Shown piece after piece: positions 19,191 to 28,667 of a stretch of 31,801 nt of DNA. Below the pieces are notes generated by a model, which saw only the letters and a list, made by a program, of their open reading frames with translations, did not search any database and was not told the origin of the DNA. Positions within the stretch are counted from its first letter, which is position 1, and every line of letters starts with the position of its first letter. Both the position numbers and the translations under genes were made by a program. This stretch comes from Chara braunii (Eukaryota > Streptophyta > Charophyceae > Charales > Characeae), in contig BFEA01000084.1 in assembly GCA_003427395.1 (NCBI GenBank), positions 664,708 through 696,508 of the forward strand, written 5' to 3'.

Positions 19191-19362
19191 GGGGGCACAC
19201 CACACTGCATGAAAAGAAATGAAGCAAACTTCAACCTCGTGAGGGCGCTTGAAACCAAAAAACTTTGTTTTTGCCGTGACCACTGCACTACACACAAAAC
19301 GAGAGAAAAGGAACACGCAAAGAGTAGAACAGGATAAACAAAAGGGAAAAGAAAAAAGAGAT

Positions 19363-19530
19363 AACTACAGTGGAGTCACCAAAGAAGTTTCTAAATCCAA
19401 TAGAAACATCAAGTTTGCAGTTTAGTCGGGGCCCGAGTTTCAGATGCAGTTGAAACACGGGGTCTGCAAAAGCAGTATGGCGTCAACTTGAAAATGCAGT
19501 TTTGTCGCTGGCATGTCCGAGGCCCTGGAC
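19363..19530. repeat. Dispersed repeat R2, copy 1
   Basis: This segment matches 27233-27416 in the same orientation at roughly 70-75 percent by eye. Shared blocks are AAAGAAGTTTCTA, GGGCCCGAGTTTCA, ATGCAGTTGAAAC and GAAAATGCAGT. It is probably an old transposon fragment. Confidence 0.65.
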
Positions 19531-19715
19531 CTGGCCCGGGTGAAATTCAGCCCTCAATCTTTGCATGTTTCTGGAGAGGTGCAAAAATATGCACCTCTCC
19601 CAAAGGCGTGCACAAATTCAGGCGCTTAATTCCAATCCTCTCTACTGGTGTGTATTCCCCCCCCTCTCTCTCTCTCCCTCTCTCTGTCTTCAATCATGCA
19701 CGTTCACATGAATGA

Positions 19716-19717
<2 letters not shown>

Positions 19718-19810
<93 letters not shown>
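19718..19810. repeat. Compound (CT)n(TG)n microsatellite
   Basis: About 40 bases of CT are followed directly by about 54 bases of TG. The arrangement is mirrored by the (GT)n-(GA)n tract at 27547-27689. Confidence 0.95.
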
Positions 19811-19814
<4 letters not shown>

Positions 19815-20931
19815 TGAGTTCATACCCATGAGGGCGAGAGAGAGAAGCAGCCAAAGCTTCCCCTCCCATACCTCGCCAGCATGCGATGCCAGGAGGTCAG
19901 CGCGGAGCGGGTCTGATGGCAGATCACAGTCCCCTCAGCTCCAACAATAGCGGCCTTCAGCTTTGCCCCTTGTTAGCAGTTGGAATGACCAGCAAAAATC
20001 ACAGTCGGAGAACTCTACTGTTTTCAGAATTTGTCTGCTGAACTCTGCTGAGATTCCTGTATTCTGCTGAGATTTCTAAGTACGAGAGGCTCAGTGCGAG
20101 ATTGCAGAGTTCCCGTGTGTTTGTCTGACTGCATGAGTACTTAGGTGTGTGTGTGACCTGCCAGGGTACTTGTTTGCTGCGAAGGCCCTGGGGCCTGGTA
20201 CTTACCTGTGGTAGTGCTTTGTTGGGTAGCAGCTGGAATTTAGAAGTAGGCTAGGCCCACATAGAATGGAAACAATCAAGTTGCGGGTACATAGGCAGAA
20301 GAGGACAAAAAGTCAGTACTTTCAGAGGCTGAAGGAATTTTAGAATTCCGGCAGGCTTAGAGTCTAGGGGTAGCGAGGGATATCAGACTGCAATGATGTT
20401 TCCCTCGGAATTCGGTAGCTTGGGAGGCCGCACACCTTGAAGAGTCGCCACTCGAAGAGGCAGTAGGCCGGTATATCTTCAGGAAGAGTGAAGAGCTCTT
20501 CCTTGTTTGCATGCGTGAGTTTTGGAAACACGCTGCTTGGGCGAGTGCAGGAGAAAGCAGGGCGACACGGGGGAGCTTTGTGGGAGGTAGAAGGAGGAGG
20601 AGGAACACATCGGGCAAGGAGGAGCATGATGAGGGAAGTTCGCATGGCTATGGTGGTCTTCATCTTCATCTTCTTGGTTGGCACTGCACCGAAAAAGCGC
20701 CAACTGGGGTTGACATCTTCGAGGAAGACCTCGGGACAACAAGGGGGCATGGCGACAAAGTAGGAGGGACATAATAGCTCTGTGATATCCTTTGAAAAAA
20801 TCACAGATTCACCCTGACAGTTGGCCATAGCCACTAAGCCGCCTGCTCGGCATAGCAGGAGGAAGGTGTATGGGATAGCTATGGTGGACCCCTTGAGTTT
20901 CCGGCAGTAAGGAGAGGATTCAGGCATATTG
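19811..20931. other. Gene-free interval
   Basis: No convincing coding sequence. A CTGCTGAACTCTGCTGAGAT-type direct repeat lies at 20034-20075. A GGTACTTACCTGTGG block at 20197-20211 resembles one inside the family B LTR (388-402). The frames that are open here do not resemble known domains. Confidence 0.55.
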
Positions 20932-21089
20932 TTAAACCACCAGTACTTCCTAAAGTCGCGCCCGTTAACGCTACGCGATTTTAGGAAACGTACGGGCCAC
21001 TACAGGAGCGCCCAAATTCATCCAACAAGAAACGTTTCTACTCTATTTTTGTCCGAGGCCGATAGCTGGGCCAAGTACTGGTGGTTTAA
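20932..21089. mobile_element. 158-bp MITE with perfect 17-bp terminal inverted repeats
   Basis: The ends are TTAAACCACCAGTACTT (20932-20948) and its exact reverse complement (21073-21089). Both ends include TTAA, which could be a TTAA or TA target-site duplication. An internal hairpin (CCTAAA...TTTAGG, 20949-20994) is present. The right-end sequence with the adjoining GGCCCAGCTATCG recurs near 27811, so the family has at least one more member here. It has no coding capacity, so it would be moved by a transposase encoded elsewhere. Confidence 0.8.
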
Positions 21090-21840
21090 GAAGAAGTTGC
21101 GGGAGTAGAAGGAGGTTGGAGATGGTGGCGAGATGAAGCAGGATTGGCGTTGGTCTTTGCTGATGTTCATCTTCTCCTTCTTCCTCCATCCTTATTTCTT
21201 CTTCTTCCATTGCCTATTTCTCTTTCCAAGTTATTTCATTTCAATTGCAATTGATCGGCATTGTCATTCTTTGAGTTATTGCACTGTAAGATAGCCACGA
21301 TGATAACACACTCAAAATTTGAATCGTCTCCAACCCCTTCATCACCGCTCCACAATGCACAAAAATTATTAACACTCCTGCTCTCCTCCCCGTGCTGCAG
21401 AGCGACGTTTGTTGTTGGCGGTGGTGGAAAACTCCATACGACGTACCACAAGTTTGTTTCAGCAGTAGTCTCCATACACCCACCCAATGGCACCCACTAT
21501 GCCACTATGGTTGACATGAGCAGTGCCTTGCTGCACGTGCAAAGCTCCTTCCCTCTACCTCGTCTCAACCACGAGGTCGCCCTACCAATGACTACCATGA
21601 GTAGCCTGGGCGGCGTAGACTGAAGCAGGAGAGGGATCAGCATTTGATCAAGGAACTGGAGGTATAAATCGCAACAAACATTGGAGTACTAAGAGACAAA
21701 TTTGGTATTAAACTCGCGACGGGGAAAGGAAATCAGAAAAAGGAAACACAATCACTGCAGCTGAAAAGCGGAGGCTGACAAGGGATAGCGGAGGCCAAAG
21801 GCGATATGAATAATTAAAAGGAGGACGCGGTATCTGATAA

Positions 21841-22143
21841 GGGATTGCTGGGGCTACATGGAGAAACTGGGAAGACGAATTTAACTCACGGAGAAGAGGA
21901 AAAGGGGGTAACGAGAAGTCTGGTGGAGACAGTCCACCTATGATCAACACAGCTAAAGAGGCGCGGATGTACATATTACATCCGAATGGAAAGAAGGGAG
22001 AAGGAATGATTGTCATCGGACGAAGCGTGGGAAAGACTGTGACCTTAAAGGAGATTTACGTCGGAGGTTGGTTGGGGGTAGTTGATGAGGGTCGAGGTCT
22101 CCACCATTACGACTGGTCGATTCTCCCTAGCGAACAGACATAA
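21841..22143 (+). CDS. Orphan coding-like fragment, unknown
   Basis: One frame is open for 100 codons from just after a TAA (21838) to a TAA at 22141, with the first ATG at 21940. The predicted sequence has mixed composition rather than low complexity (for example MYILHPNGKKGEGMIVIG, LKEIYVGGWLGVVDEG, HHYDWSILPS). No start-proximal context or family can be named. It could be an exon-like piece of a DNA transposon or a chance frame. It is followed about 480 bases later by another coding-like stretch in a different frame. Confidence 0.25.
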   Translation, partial: GIAGATWRNWEDEFNSRRRGKGGNEKSGGDSPPMINTAKEARMYILHPNGKKGEGMIVIGRSVGKTVTLKEIYVGGWLGVVDEGRGLHHYDWSILPSEQT

Positions 22144-22620
22144 GTGAGGCTCATTGGTAGCAGAAAGCAATGGCAGACATCCATACAGACTATGATATCA
22201 CACTAGCTCACATAACAACAACCAGCATATTCAACAGCCAACAATAGCCATATATGAACAGCGCTGTCCTGGGTTGGTGCTTAGAGATAGGGGGGCTCAT
22301 GGGTTAGACCTTGGTTAGCAGACCGTTAAACACTGCCTATGGTGCCCTCACTGCTCACGGGACTAGTTGAGAACTTTGTGCCCAGTTCCCGCGGTACCTG
22401 TATAACGAGGCTTGTACACTAGTGCCTCAACTGGGGCTGGATGGGGGAGCCCATTCAGCGTCAGTGCCTGCGCTGTCTGGTCAGGTTGTTCCAGTAGAGA
22501 GTGATGTTCCTCGCATGCACGAGGGAAGATAGAAAAGGAGTAGGGGTGCGCCAGGAGATATATCGAGAGTGGTGGTAGGATGGGAGTCTCGTGAGTAGGA
22601 CAAAAAAAAAAAAAAAAAAA
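22144..22620. other. Interval ending in an 18-base poly-A run
   Basis: No ORF or recognised family is seen. The poly-A run at 22602-22620 at its end hints at a retroposed fragment, but I found no matching flanking duplication and no clear pol III box pair. Confidence 0.4.
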
Positions 22621-22621
22621 C

Positions 22622-23155
22622 GATGCTAACACCTATGAGTCAGCAAAGAAGACAAAAAAGACAACGTCCTTAACAGACAAGCCAACAAAAAGAAACTTCT
22701 ATTGGGAGGTTCAAGAGATAGAGTTTATGGCAATGACCTTACCTAGTAAACTCAAGACTATGTGTAAGGAGGAGAATATTAAGGTTGTACCGATCACAAC
22801 TAAGGAAAGGATGCGTCCAATACGGCCGATAAGAGAATTTTCGCAGCGAAGAAAGTATTGATGCCCTCATCTCATCGCGCATAAGGCAACTGAAACTAAC
22901 GGAGCTATCAGGGGGATAGAATCAGGACTGCTCTGGCTGCGGTTTAAGGAGTTCAGCGAGCATAGATTGTATAACGATGGTGTAGAGAAGTTGTGTGAAT
23001 ATGGATGCAGGTTAGTTATTGTTCTATTCAGGGTGGCCGGTATATCGGTCCGGGCGGCCGCCCGAGCCCGAACGCCCGACCGTTCCGCGCCCCCCCGCAG
23101 CTACGGTTGGCCTGAACGTGACATTTATTGGTTTTTTTTTTGTTTTTTTTTTTAA
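22622..23155 (+). pseudogene. Orphan coding-like remnant with SAP-like segment, one internal TGA
   Basis: One frame starts directly after a poly-A run and stays open through 23155, apart from a TGA at 22859. The first part has a Lys/Thr-rich lead and then MTLPSKLKTMCKEENIKV, which is reminiscent of SAP-like helix-loop-helix motifs. The second part contains WLRFKEFSEHRLYNDGVEKL. After about 23040 the sequence turns GC-rich and then poly-T, and is unlikely to be coding. I cannot assign a family. A transposon gene remnant is the most likely explanation given the surroundings. Confidence 0.3.
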
Positions 23156-23551
23156 TGTATTGTGGAGGGGGGGTTCTCCGCACTCCGTATTTTTCCATTA
23201 AGAAAAAGAAAAGCATGGAGGCAGGTTGCCCACGGAACGGCAGGAACCCCTCCCGCCATGCCGGTGTGTGTATTTGATGAGAGACGAAACCCCGACGAGT
23301 GAAGTCGTGGCGAGTTGGGCGAAGAAAGCACCACACATGTTTTCTTTCCCCTCTATGAAATTCAAATGCTTTCCCCCGTATGAGAGGCAAAGCAACCAGG
23401 GGGGAAAGCCGTAGTGCCGGGGCGGGTGTCATATTTACAGGGGTTGGCCGTAGTGTCAGATGGGTAAAAAAAAAAAACCAACAGATTCTTTTCTACCAAA
23501 ATTGCCGTGTCAAAGTGGGCGCCTGATTTCTTTGTCGGAGCGTGGTTTTTT

Positions 23552-23608
23552 GCCTTTACGAACTCAAAACCTGCCGCCTCCGCCATTGTTTCTAAAAAGA
23601 GAAAAAAC
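23552..23608. repeat. Dispersed repeat R1, copy 2
   Basis: Matches 19133-19190. The shared core is CGAACTCAAAACNTGCCGC. Confidence 0.7.
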
Positions 23609-23732
23609 GAAAAGAATGGTCCAACATAATCTATAATATAGAGTTGTGGATTAATAAGTTTAAGGAAATATGGGGTTTTGCGGATGGGTGAGTTTGTCCG
23701 TTAGAATGGGGCTCATTAGACACTCCTATTGA

Positions 23733-24237
23733 GTCCAGTTGATGTAGCTCAGTGGTTAGAGCACCGGTCGGAAATGTGCATTGTGGTATGAGGTTGCGGG
23801 TTCAAATCCGCAGCCTCACGCATGGACACCGGCAGGGCATTAGAATGATGCACAGCTGGACACACAACCCTTGGGCTGCCAAGCTATTACAGACACTGCC
23901 TGCGCACCACCCAGGGGATTGCCCATGGTGTTGTGTGTTGGGTCCTGGCCTATGAGGGGTTTGCCTGATACAGTTAGCAGTCTAATGGGGATGCAGGTAC
24001 GGTTTTGTGGTTAGACTGCTCATGCGTGTTGGTTACCTTTGGCTCTGCTTTGCGGGGGGCAAGGACCTGAGGTGGGATGGGGTCCTGTTTGGGGGGAGGG
24101 TTGGCTTGGGACAAGCTCTGCTGGAGGATATCGGTGGGGAACCTACAGTCGGGGATTGCAGTAGGGGCTGTCTGAGGGGGATCCTCCAAGATAGGATGGT
24201 CTGGGTCCCATAAACTAGTTGCTGAGGGAAAAAAAAA
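23733..24237 (+). mobile_element. tRNA-derived SINE with 16-bp target-site duplication
   Basis: The 505-bp insertion starts with a tRNA-like head. Its pol III A box is TAGCTCAGTGG (23745-23755) and its B box is GGTTCAAATCC (23799-23809), 43 bases apart. An unrelated body of about 400 bases follows, with a 9-base A tail (24229-24237). TAGACACTCCTATTGA occurs exactly on both sides (23717-23732 and 24238-24253). The head does not fold into a full cloverleaf, because the 3' side does not pair with the 5' acceptor strand. It is therefore a SINE and not a tRNA gene. Pol III would transcribe it, and a LINE enzyme would have mobilised it. Confidence 0.88.
23745..23809 (+). promoter_or_regulatory. Internal pol III promoter (A and B boxes) of the SINE
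   Basis: A box TAGCTCAGTGG and B box GGTTCAAATCC both agree with the tRNA consensus, in the right order and at a workable spacing. Confidence 0.85.
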
Positions 24238-24503
24238 TAGACACTCCTATTGAAATCCTTGGGCAAAAGGAAAAGTTCCTTTTGGTTCAAAAGGAAATTT
24301 GGGCCCTTCATTCCACCTGACAGTGTCCTCAGGGACATCGCCCGAGGACATTTCCTTCGAGCGATGTCAGAAAAAAAAAAAAAGAAAAGAAAAAAAAAAT
24401 CAAATGTGCTTGAGGCCTTCAGCCAATAGCGTGCCGCCACGATCAGATTCTCGGTTGTAACGTCTCTCTACCCATGTGCCCGCTCCTCTCCGTGAAACGC
24501 GGA

Positions 24504-24549
24504 TTCCTTTTGCCCAAGGGACCTCGTGAGGTCCCTTGGGCAAAAGGAA
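24504..24549. repeat. 46-bp near-perfect palindrome
   Basis: The arms 24504-24525 and 24528-24549 are exact reverse complements around the two bases GT. Core blocks are TTTTGCCCAAGGGACCTC and its complement. A related GGGCAAAAGGA block also lies at 24261-24272. Such a sequence can extrude as a hairpin. Confidence 0.95.
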
Positions 24550-25132
24550 GAAATGGCTGGGGAATCCTCGGAGCCCAAGGAATTTCCTTCAGAGTGTTTT
24601 CACTTTTTTCTTCTGACTGCATCCCCGAGGATAGGTGGAACGAACAATTCCTCGGGGACTTTACGCGCCCGAGGAGTGTCTAACGAGCCCCAATGACAGT
24701 GTGCGGAAGCAGTTCCCATGCAAGGTCTGCATCATGATTTTCAAACTTCATTTGTTACAATTATTTTGAAGTCATGATTCATTTTTTGAATGATGGCGTT
24801 TGAAGTGCATCTGTGACGCTCAACCTCACGCCCAGCGCGACTTCCTGATCGGAGTGGGATGGGGGCCCGGAAGTGCGAAAAAGGGGGTGTGCCAAGGATT
24901 TTAGGAAAGTGGGGGCAGAGTTCCAGGTCGGAACTGGAATCTCCTGTGTCGAGTTCCAGGGGTAGAAGTGCAAGTGTCTTCTGGCTCAGAGTTGGGGCGA
25001 TTGTCGATCGTGCGGCCTGGGTCGGGGTGGGGTGCTACGAGTGTCTCTGTGGGAGTGCTCGTACCGCTGTCGGCCGTCGCAAGTCTCGGGGTCCGATCAA
25101 GACGAGCTGGGTTCTCGTCGCTCTATCCTGGG

Positions 25133-25563
25133 CTAGGTTCGTTGCGCGACCCTCGCCTGCCGATATTCGCCGGGCTGCCGACACTCTGAGTACGGCGGAC
25201 GGGGCCAGAACCGGGCTATGGAATCCCAAGGGATCACGAGTAACCGGTGGTAGGGGAGGACGGTATAATAGGGAGGGAAGTCAGTGGTGATGGCAACGAA
25301 GCCTGGGGTTAGAAGATAGTGCTGGTTTCGGCTGTCGGGATAAGCGGGAATCCGCGGGTCTCGATTGATTGCCAACTGGAAGTCGTCCCTGCACAGTCGC
25401 TCGTTCTCAGTCCGCAAGGGTACTCAAGGGGCCTAGGGCTCCGTAAGTGGCGATGTTGTCGGATCCGCTGACGGCGGATCTGTTCCCTCTCCCAATACGC
25501 TCGGTATTCCGGGTCCCTCAGGCTTTTGCGATCGGCGATCCAAAAAGGGGATCCTATCACCAT
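25133..25563 (-). pseudogene. LTR-encoded ORF homologue in the solo LTR, frameshifted
   Basis: On the - strand an ATG at 25563 opens a charged N-terminal stretch (DPEYRAYWEREQ, then Arg/Gln-rich, probably helical). The reading then has to change frame near 25410-25420 to continue into a 94-codon stretch that ends at 25133. That second part has GF-x2-I-x-T-x-FPPY, then LP-x3-L-x2-IPW, then WPR and EC. Motif for motif this matches the ORF in the family A LTRs at about 40 percent identity over 50 residues by eye. The DNA is far less alike, so past selection on the protein is plausible. Function unknown. Confidence 0.55.
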
Positions 25564-26010
25564 GTCTCACTCAACCGAGTCTATGCACACACATGTTTCT
25601 ACGGGGCGAGATCGTAGATGGCTTTTGCAGGCGCGCGTGTAGATGGCAAGTCCGCGAACGGCTGCTGTCTTACACGTGTGTGCGCACCGGCCAGTTGATC
25701 AGATCCTAAATTGCCCAAATAAGCAAGGAGCGATCCGCCAGCGTACCGGTTCAATCCTCGCAGCTAGTTCCCTTAGGCAATCAATCTCGTTCCCGGGGTG
25801 GAAAGGACTATTGGATATTCACGAGCATACACACCCAGCAATTTCCGTAATCACTGATCAAAAAGACAACTCAGAGAAAAAGGATACGAGCTCATTCATC
25901 GTCATTCGTGCATACATACATACAACAAAAAGTCCGAGATGATTTACTCAAAAGATTCCAAAAAAGATACCGCAGCAAAAAGAGAAAATTGACCAACATT
26001 GAAATCAAAA

Positions 26011-26016
26011 TTTATA
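26011..26016 (-). promoter_or_regulatory. Possible TATA box of the solo LTR
   Basis: TATAAA on the - strand, about 1.14 kb from the LTR start and followed downstream by the LTR ORF, as in family A. CCAAT boxes were not found at the matching place. Confidence 0.3.
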
Positions 26017-26052
26017 CAGACAGTAGGGAGAATAGACACTATTCCACCATAT

Positions 26053-26144
26053 CCCCGTATCTCTCTCTCTCTCTTTCTCGATGCGGGCAGTCCGTCGACC
26101 CCGTATCTCTCTCTCTCTCTTTCTCGATGAGGGCAGTCCGTCGC
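26053..26144. repeat. 46-bp tandem duplication in the solo LTR
   Basis: Two adjacent units, each CCCCGTAT, a CT run, TTTCTCGATG and GGGCAGTCCGTCG, begin at 26053 and 26099 with a couple of differences. It is a recent local duplication. Confidence 0.9.
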
Positions 26145-27232
26145 CCCACACCCCCAACATCAACCCAAGTCGTCACCCCGCTTGGCCCGAGTATGCAAGC
26201 CAGGTTCGCCCACGTGCCACAGTCCGTCACGGCCACGCGTCAACGCCGCGCACTCAGCGCCAGCTCGTCGTATCGCCCGACTCTCTACTCACCGTCTTTC
26301 TGCTCGTTAGCCAATCCTCTCGACCGTGCTAACTCCCAAGTAGGTTAGAGAGACAACTAATCGCGCTTGCGAAATTAATAGCATGCATGCTTGCGCGAGG
26401 GATACAGGATTAGCGCCAAGTGATGAGAAAGAGAAGGGAGGGAGTGCCTACATCTGCATGCCCAGGCCGCGGCGCGGGAAACGAAGCCTCTCTCCGCGCA
26501 TCGATCCGGGCATGCAACCGTGGGAACCACTTAGAACAGAGGAAGAGTGTGCATGCGAAGACGAGGCGGGAAAGAAGAAAAAAGGCCATCAAGAACAAGA
26601 AGATTACAGTTGCGATTGCGCCTGCCAAAAACTACAGTTATACATTGGATTAAGGCGCGGATGGATTCAGAGCCCAGACCCTGTCGGGTCACGGCGCGTG
26701 CAAGCAAGAAACGTCGTGCCGCCAAATTACAAAGTGCCTAAATTCCTAGTCTAAATCCTAATTGCAAGAGAAAGTCCCGAAGGGAAAAAAGAAGGAAAGG
26801 AAAGAAAAACAATTCCGAGAGCCTGCGGGGAAGGCTTGACCTTGGGTCGAATTAAAAAAAAAAACAAAAATCCCCGCGCGCTGATCGCGCCAAAATTCCT
26901 AGTGCGCATAGCAGAACAAGAAAGAAGCTATGGCAACCGTTATTTCTCGCGCTCGCTAGGGCGACGTTACTTAATCGTCGGCGCGGGACCTTCCCGGCAC
27001 CGGCTCGACAACTCCATCGAAAACGAAAAAAGAAGCGAGGGCATCCAGGCGACTTGCCCCACCGATCCCGCTTGCGCCCGTCACCCATCAAGACCCTCCC
27101 GTTTCCCCACAGCAGCCCCGCGCAGGAAGTCGCGCAATTACAGAAGATAGTTTGTCACACATCAGCATAAATCTCAAAATTTGCACCCCCCTCGTCCCCC
27201 TTCCCTACGCCAGCCCCCGAAAAGAAAAAGGG

Positions 27233-27416
27233 AAAACTATGGCGGAGTCATAAAAGAAGTTTCTATATCCAATCGTAACCTCAAAATGACAGTTCAGTCC
27301 GGGCCCGAGTTTCACATGCAGTTGAAACTCGGCTCACTGACAGCAGAACAGTCGCCAAGTGGAGTTATGAAAATGCAGTCTGGTCATGGGGCCCATTATG
27401 GCTGTCCTGGACCATG
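27233..27416. repeat. Dispersed repeat R2, copy 2
   Basis: See 19363-19530. This copy has an insertion around CTGACAGCAGAACAGTCGCC and otherwise follows the same block order. Confidence 0.65.
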
Positions 27417-27544
27417 AAGATTGCTTGTAGACATTCTTTCGGGGCTGGTACATCCCCCAAACACAATGGGCACTGATTGTATACAAGAGATCTTTGAGGT
27501 CCGGTACAGCCATAATAAGGAGCGTGACCCTTCCATCCGCACAC

Positions 27545-27546
<2 letters not shown>

Positions 27547-27612
<66 letters not shown>

Positions 27613-27615
27613 NNN

Positions 27616-27677
<62 letters not shown>

Positions 27678-27689
27678 GAGAGAGAGAGA
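27547..27689. repeat. Compound (GT)n-(GA)n microsatellite with 3-base gap
   Basis: TG dinucleotides run to 27612, followed by NNN (27613-27615) and GA dinucleotides to 27689. Open frames here are repeat artefacts. The number of repeats is unreliable because of the gap. Confidence 0.95.
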
Positions 27690-27810
27690 TCTTGACATTT
27701 ACAGTGAATTGGCTCAAATTTGAGATTCTTTTTCCCCCTTTTTATTGAACCCAGAGAATGCAGTCCTGGTTTATGGGTGAGGTTCTATTTTTTTTTATTT
27801 TTTTTTTTAA

Positions 27811-28025
27811 CCACAAGTACTTGGCCCAGCTATCGATGCCGAGCCTGTAAACGGTCTGCGCCCCGTTTCATGCCGAGTCTGCCGACCTGCCAGCGCAACC
27901 AAAAAAAAGTTTTGGCTGGCTTCGCCAGCCTTTCAGGTCGGGTACGCCGGGCCTCCGGAAGTTGCAGGGCGTTAATGACAACGCCCCGCAGCCGATGTAT
28001 GGGCCATGAATGGTTGAGGGGGTTA
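27811..28025. repeat. Possible second, degenerate member of the 20932 MITE family
   Basis: TTAACCACAAGTACTT followed by GGCCCAGCTATCGATGCCGA matches the right end of the MITE at 20932-21089 read in reverse. The opposite end, ATGTATGGGCCATGAATGG near 27996-28014, is only weakly complementary. A small TTGGCTGGCTTCGCCAGCC hairpin lies at 27912-27930. Confidence 0.4.
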
Positions 28026-28149
28026 TTCCTTTATTATTATTATTTTTTAAAACCTCCAGCGGATAGAGTTCTTCTTCTTCCTCTTCTAAGTCCACCATCT
28101 CTTCTTCACCCTCTCACCACCTGACTTCTTAGTATCAGCAGACTACTAC

Positions 28150-28150
28150 N
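28150..28150. other. Single N at a GA microsatellite (probable join)
   Basis: One N precedes GAGAGAGAGAGAG. The bases to the left do not resemble the family B LTR expected before this GA tract, so this looks like a scaffold join. Confidence 0.7.
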
Positions 28151-28523
28151 GAGAGAGAGAGAGTTGTGACTTGAGACTTGACGACATTGGATCCAGACAC
28201 GACATTGGGATTCAGACATTTGACGAGGGACTATTTGGGCCTGTGCCGAAGACTTGGTGTTGACGACATTCCCATCTTACCCTCTTCTTCGTCTAACCCC
28301 CTCTTCTTCGTCTGTGTATGGTTCGGGGCTGGCGCATTCTTCCTGTGTGAGCGCCAGACCCCCTCTTCACACCATGGAGATGATGATGATGATGTATGTT
28401 CTGGGCTGCATTGCAATATTGATTGTTCGGATCATGGGTATCTATGTTTTCCGCTGCGCTATCTTGTACTTTGTATTGAGAGGTCGGTTCTTGTTCTGGT
28501 CTGCACCTTTACAGTATGCAACA
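28151..28523 (+). repeat. 5' LTR tail of family B element
   Basis: The segment starts in a GA tract, as found after the 470-bp repeat at the window start. It ends GTATGCAACA, an 8 of 10 complement of the LTR start TGTGACATAC at 31101, just before a perfect primer-binding site. The upstream part of this LTR is missing at the N of 28150. Adding the 701 bases seen at 31101-31801 gives an LTR of about 1.1 kb. Confidence 0.7.
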
Positions 28524-28526
28524 GTT

Positions 28527-28538
28527 TGGTATCAGAGC
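28527..28538 (+). promoter_or_regulatory. Primer-binding site, exact tRNA-Met type
   Basis: TGGTATCAGAGC is the standard plant initiator tRNA-Met complement, three bases after the LTR end. Confidence 0.9.
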
Positions 28539-28667
28539 GGACCTCTCATTCAGAGGACCCGCTCAATCAAGTAGCCAGCTTGCTTGATCTATTGATTACT
28601 CGTTAGTAAATCAAGTAGGACGTCGTCAAATCTCTGAATTTTTTTTTTTTCTTTTCTCGCAACAAGT

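Larger units (their letters stand above)
23708..24691. mobile_element. Foldback/MITE element split by a SINE
   Basis: The terminal inverted repeats GGGGCTCATTAGACACTCCT (23708-23727) and its complement at 24672-24691 match at 19 of 20 positions. AAT flanks both ends (23705-23707, 24692-24694), a 3-bp duplication of the kind made by PIF/Harbinger or CACTA transposases. Without the SINE and one duplicated copy of its target the element is about 463 bp. Its interior is rich in complementary blocks, notably a palindrome at 24504-24549 with two perfect 22-base arms and a 2-base centre. No transposase is encoded. Confidence 0.8.
24812..27159 (-). mobile_element. Solo LTR related to family A (diverged)
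   Basis: Read on the - strand, this 2.35-kb segment starts TGTGACAAACTA at 27159 and ends GAGGTTGAGCGTCACA at 24812, like the family A LTR. Collinear matches include CGCCCTAGCGAGCGC, 196 bases in here and 204 bases in for the 5' LTR, and AAAATCCTTGGCACACCCC near the end. Between these blocks the DNA is strongly diverged. No interior or second LTR adjoins, and CATC flanks both sides (24808-24811, 27160-27163), so it looks like a solo LTR left by recombination between two LTRs. It carries a homologue of the LTR ORF. Confidence 0.82.

Noticed and set aside
19648-19950. Ser/Leu/Cys/Val frame over the CT-TG microsatellite, and similar frames at 27334-27748
   Set aside because: Pure dinucleotide repeats have no stops; there is no other protein-like sequence.
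21261-21623. 120-codon + strand frame
   Set aside because: No recognisable domain, irregular composition, and overlapping open frames on the other strand. I could not support it as a gene.
23738-23820. Functional tRNA gene
   Set aside because: The A and B boxes are good, but the acceptor strands do not pair, the T arm needs an 8-base loop, and the segment is bounded by a SINE body, A tail and target duplication.
24859-25290. 143-codon + strand frame in the solo LTR
   Set aside because: It lies antisense to the LTR ORF that is conserved with family A and has no similarity of its own.
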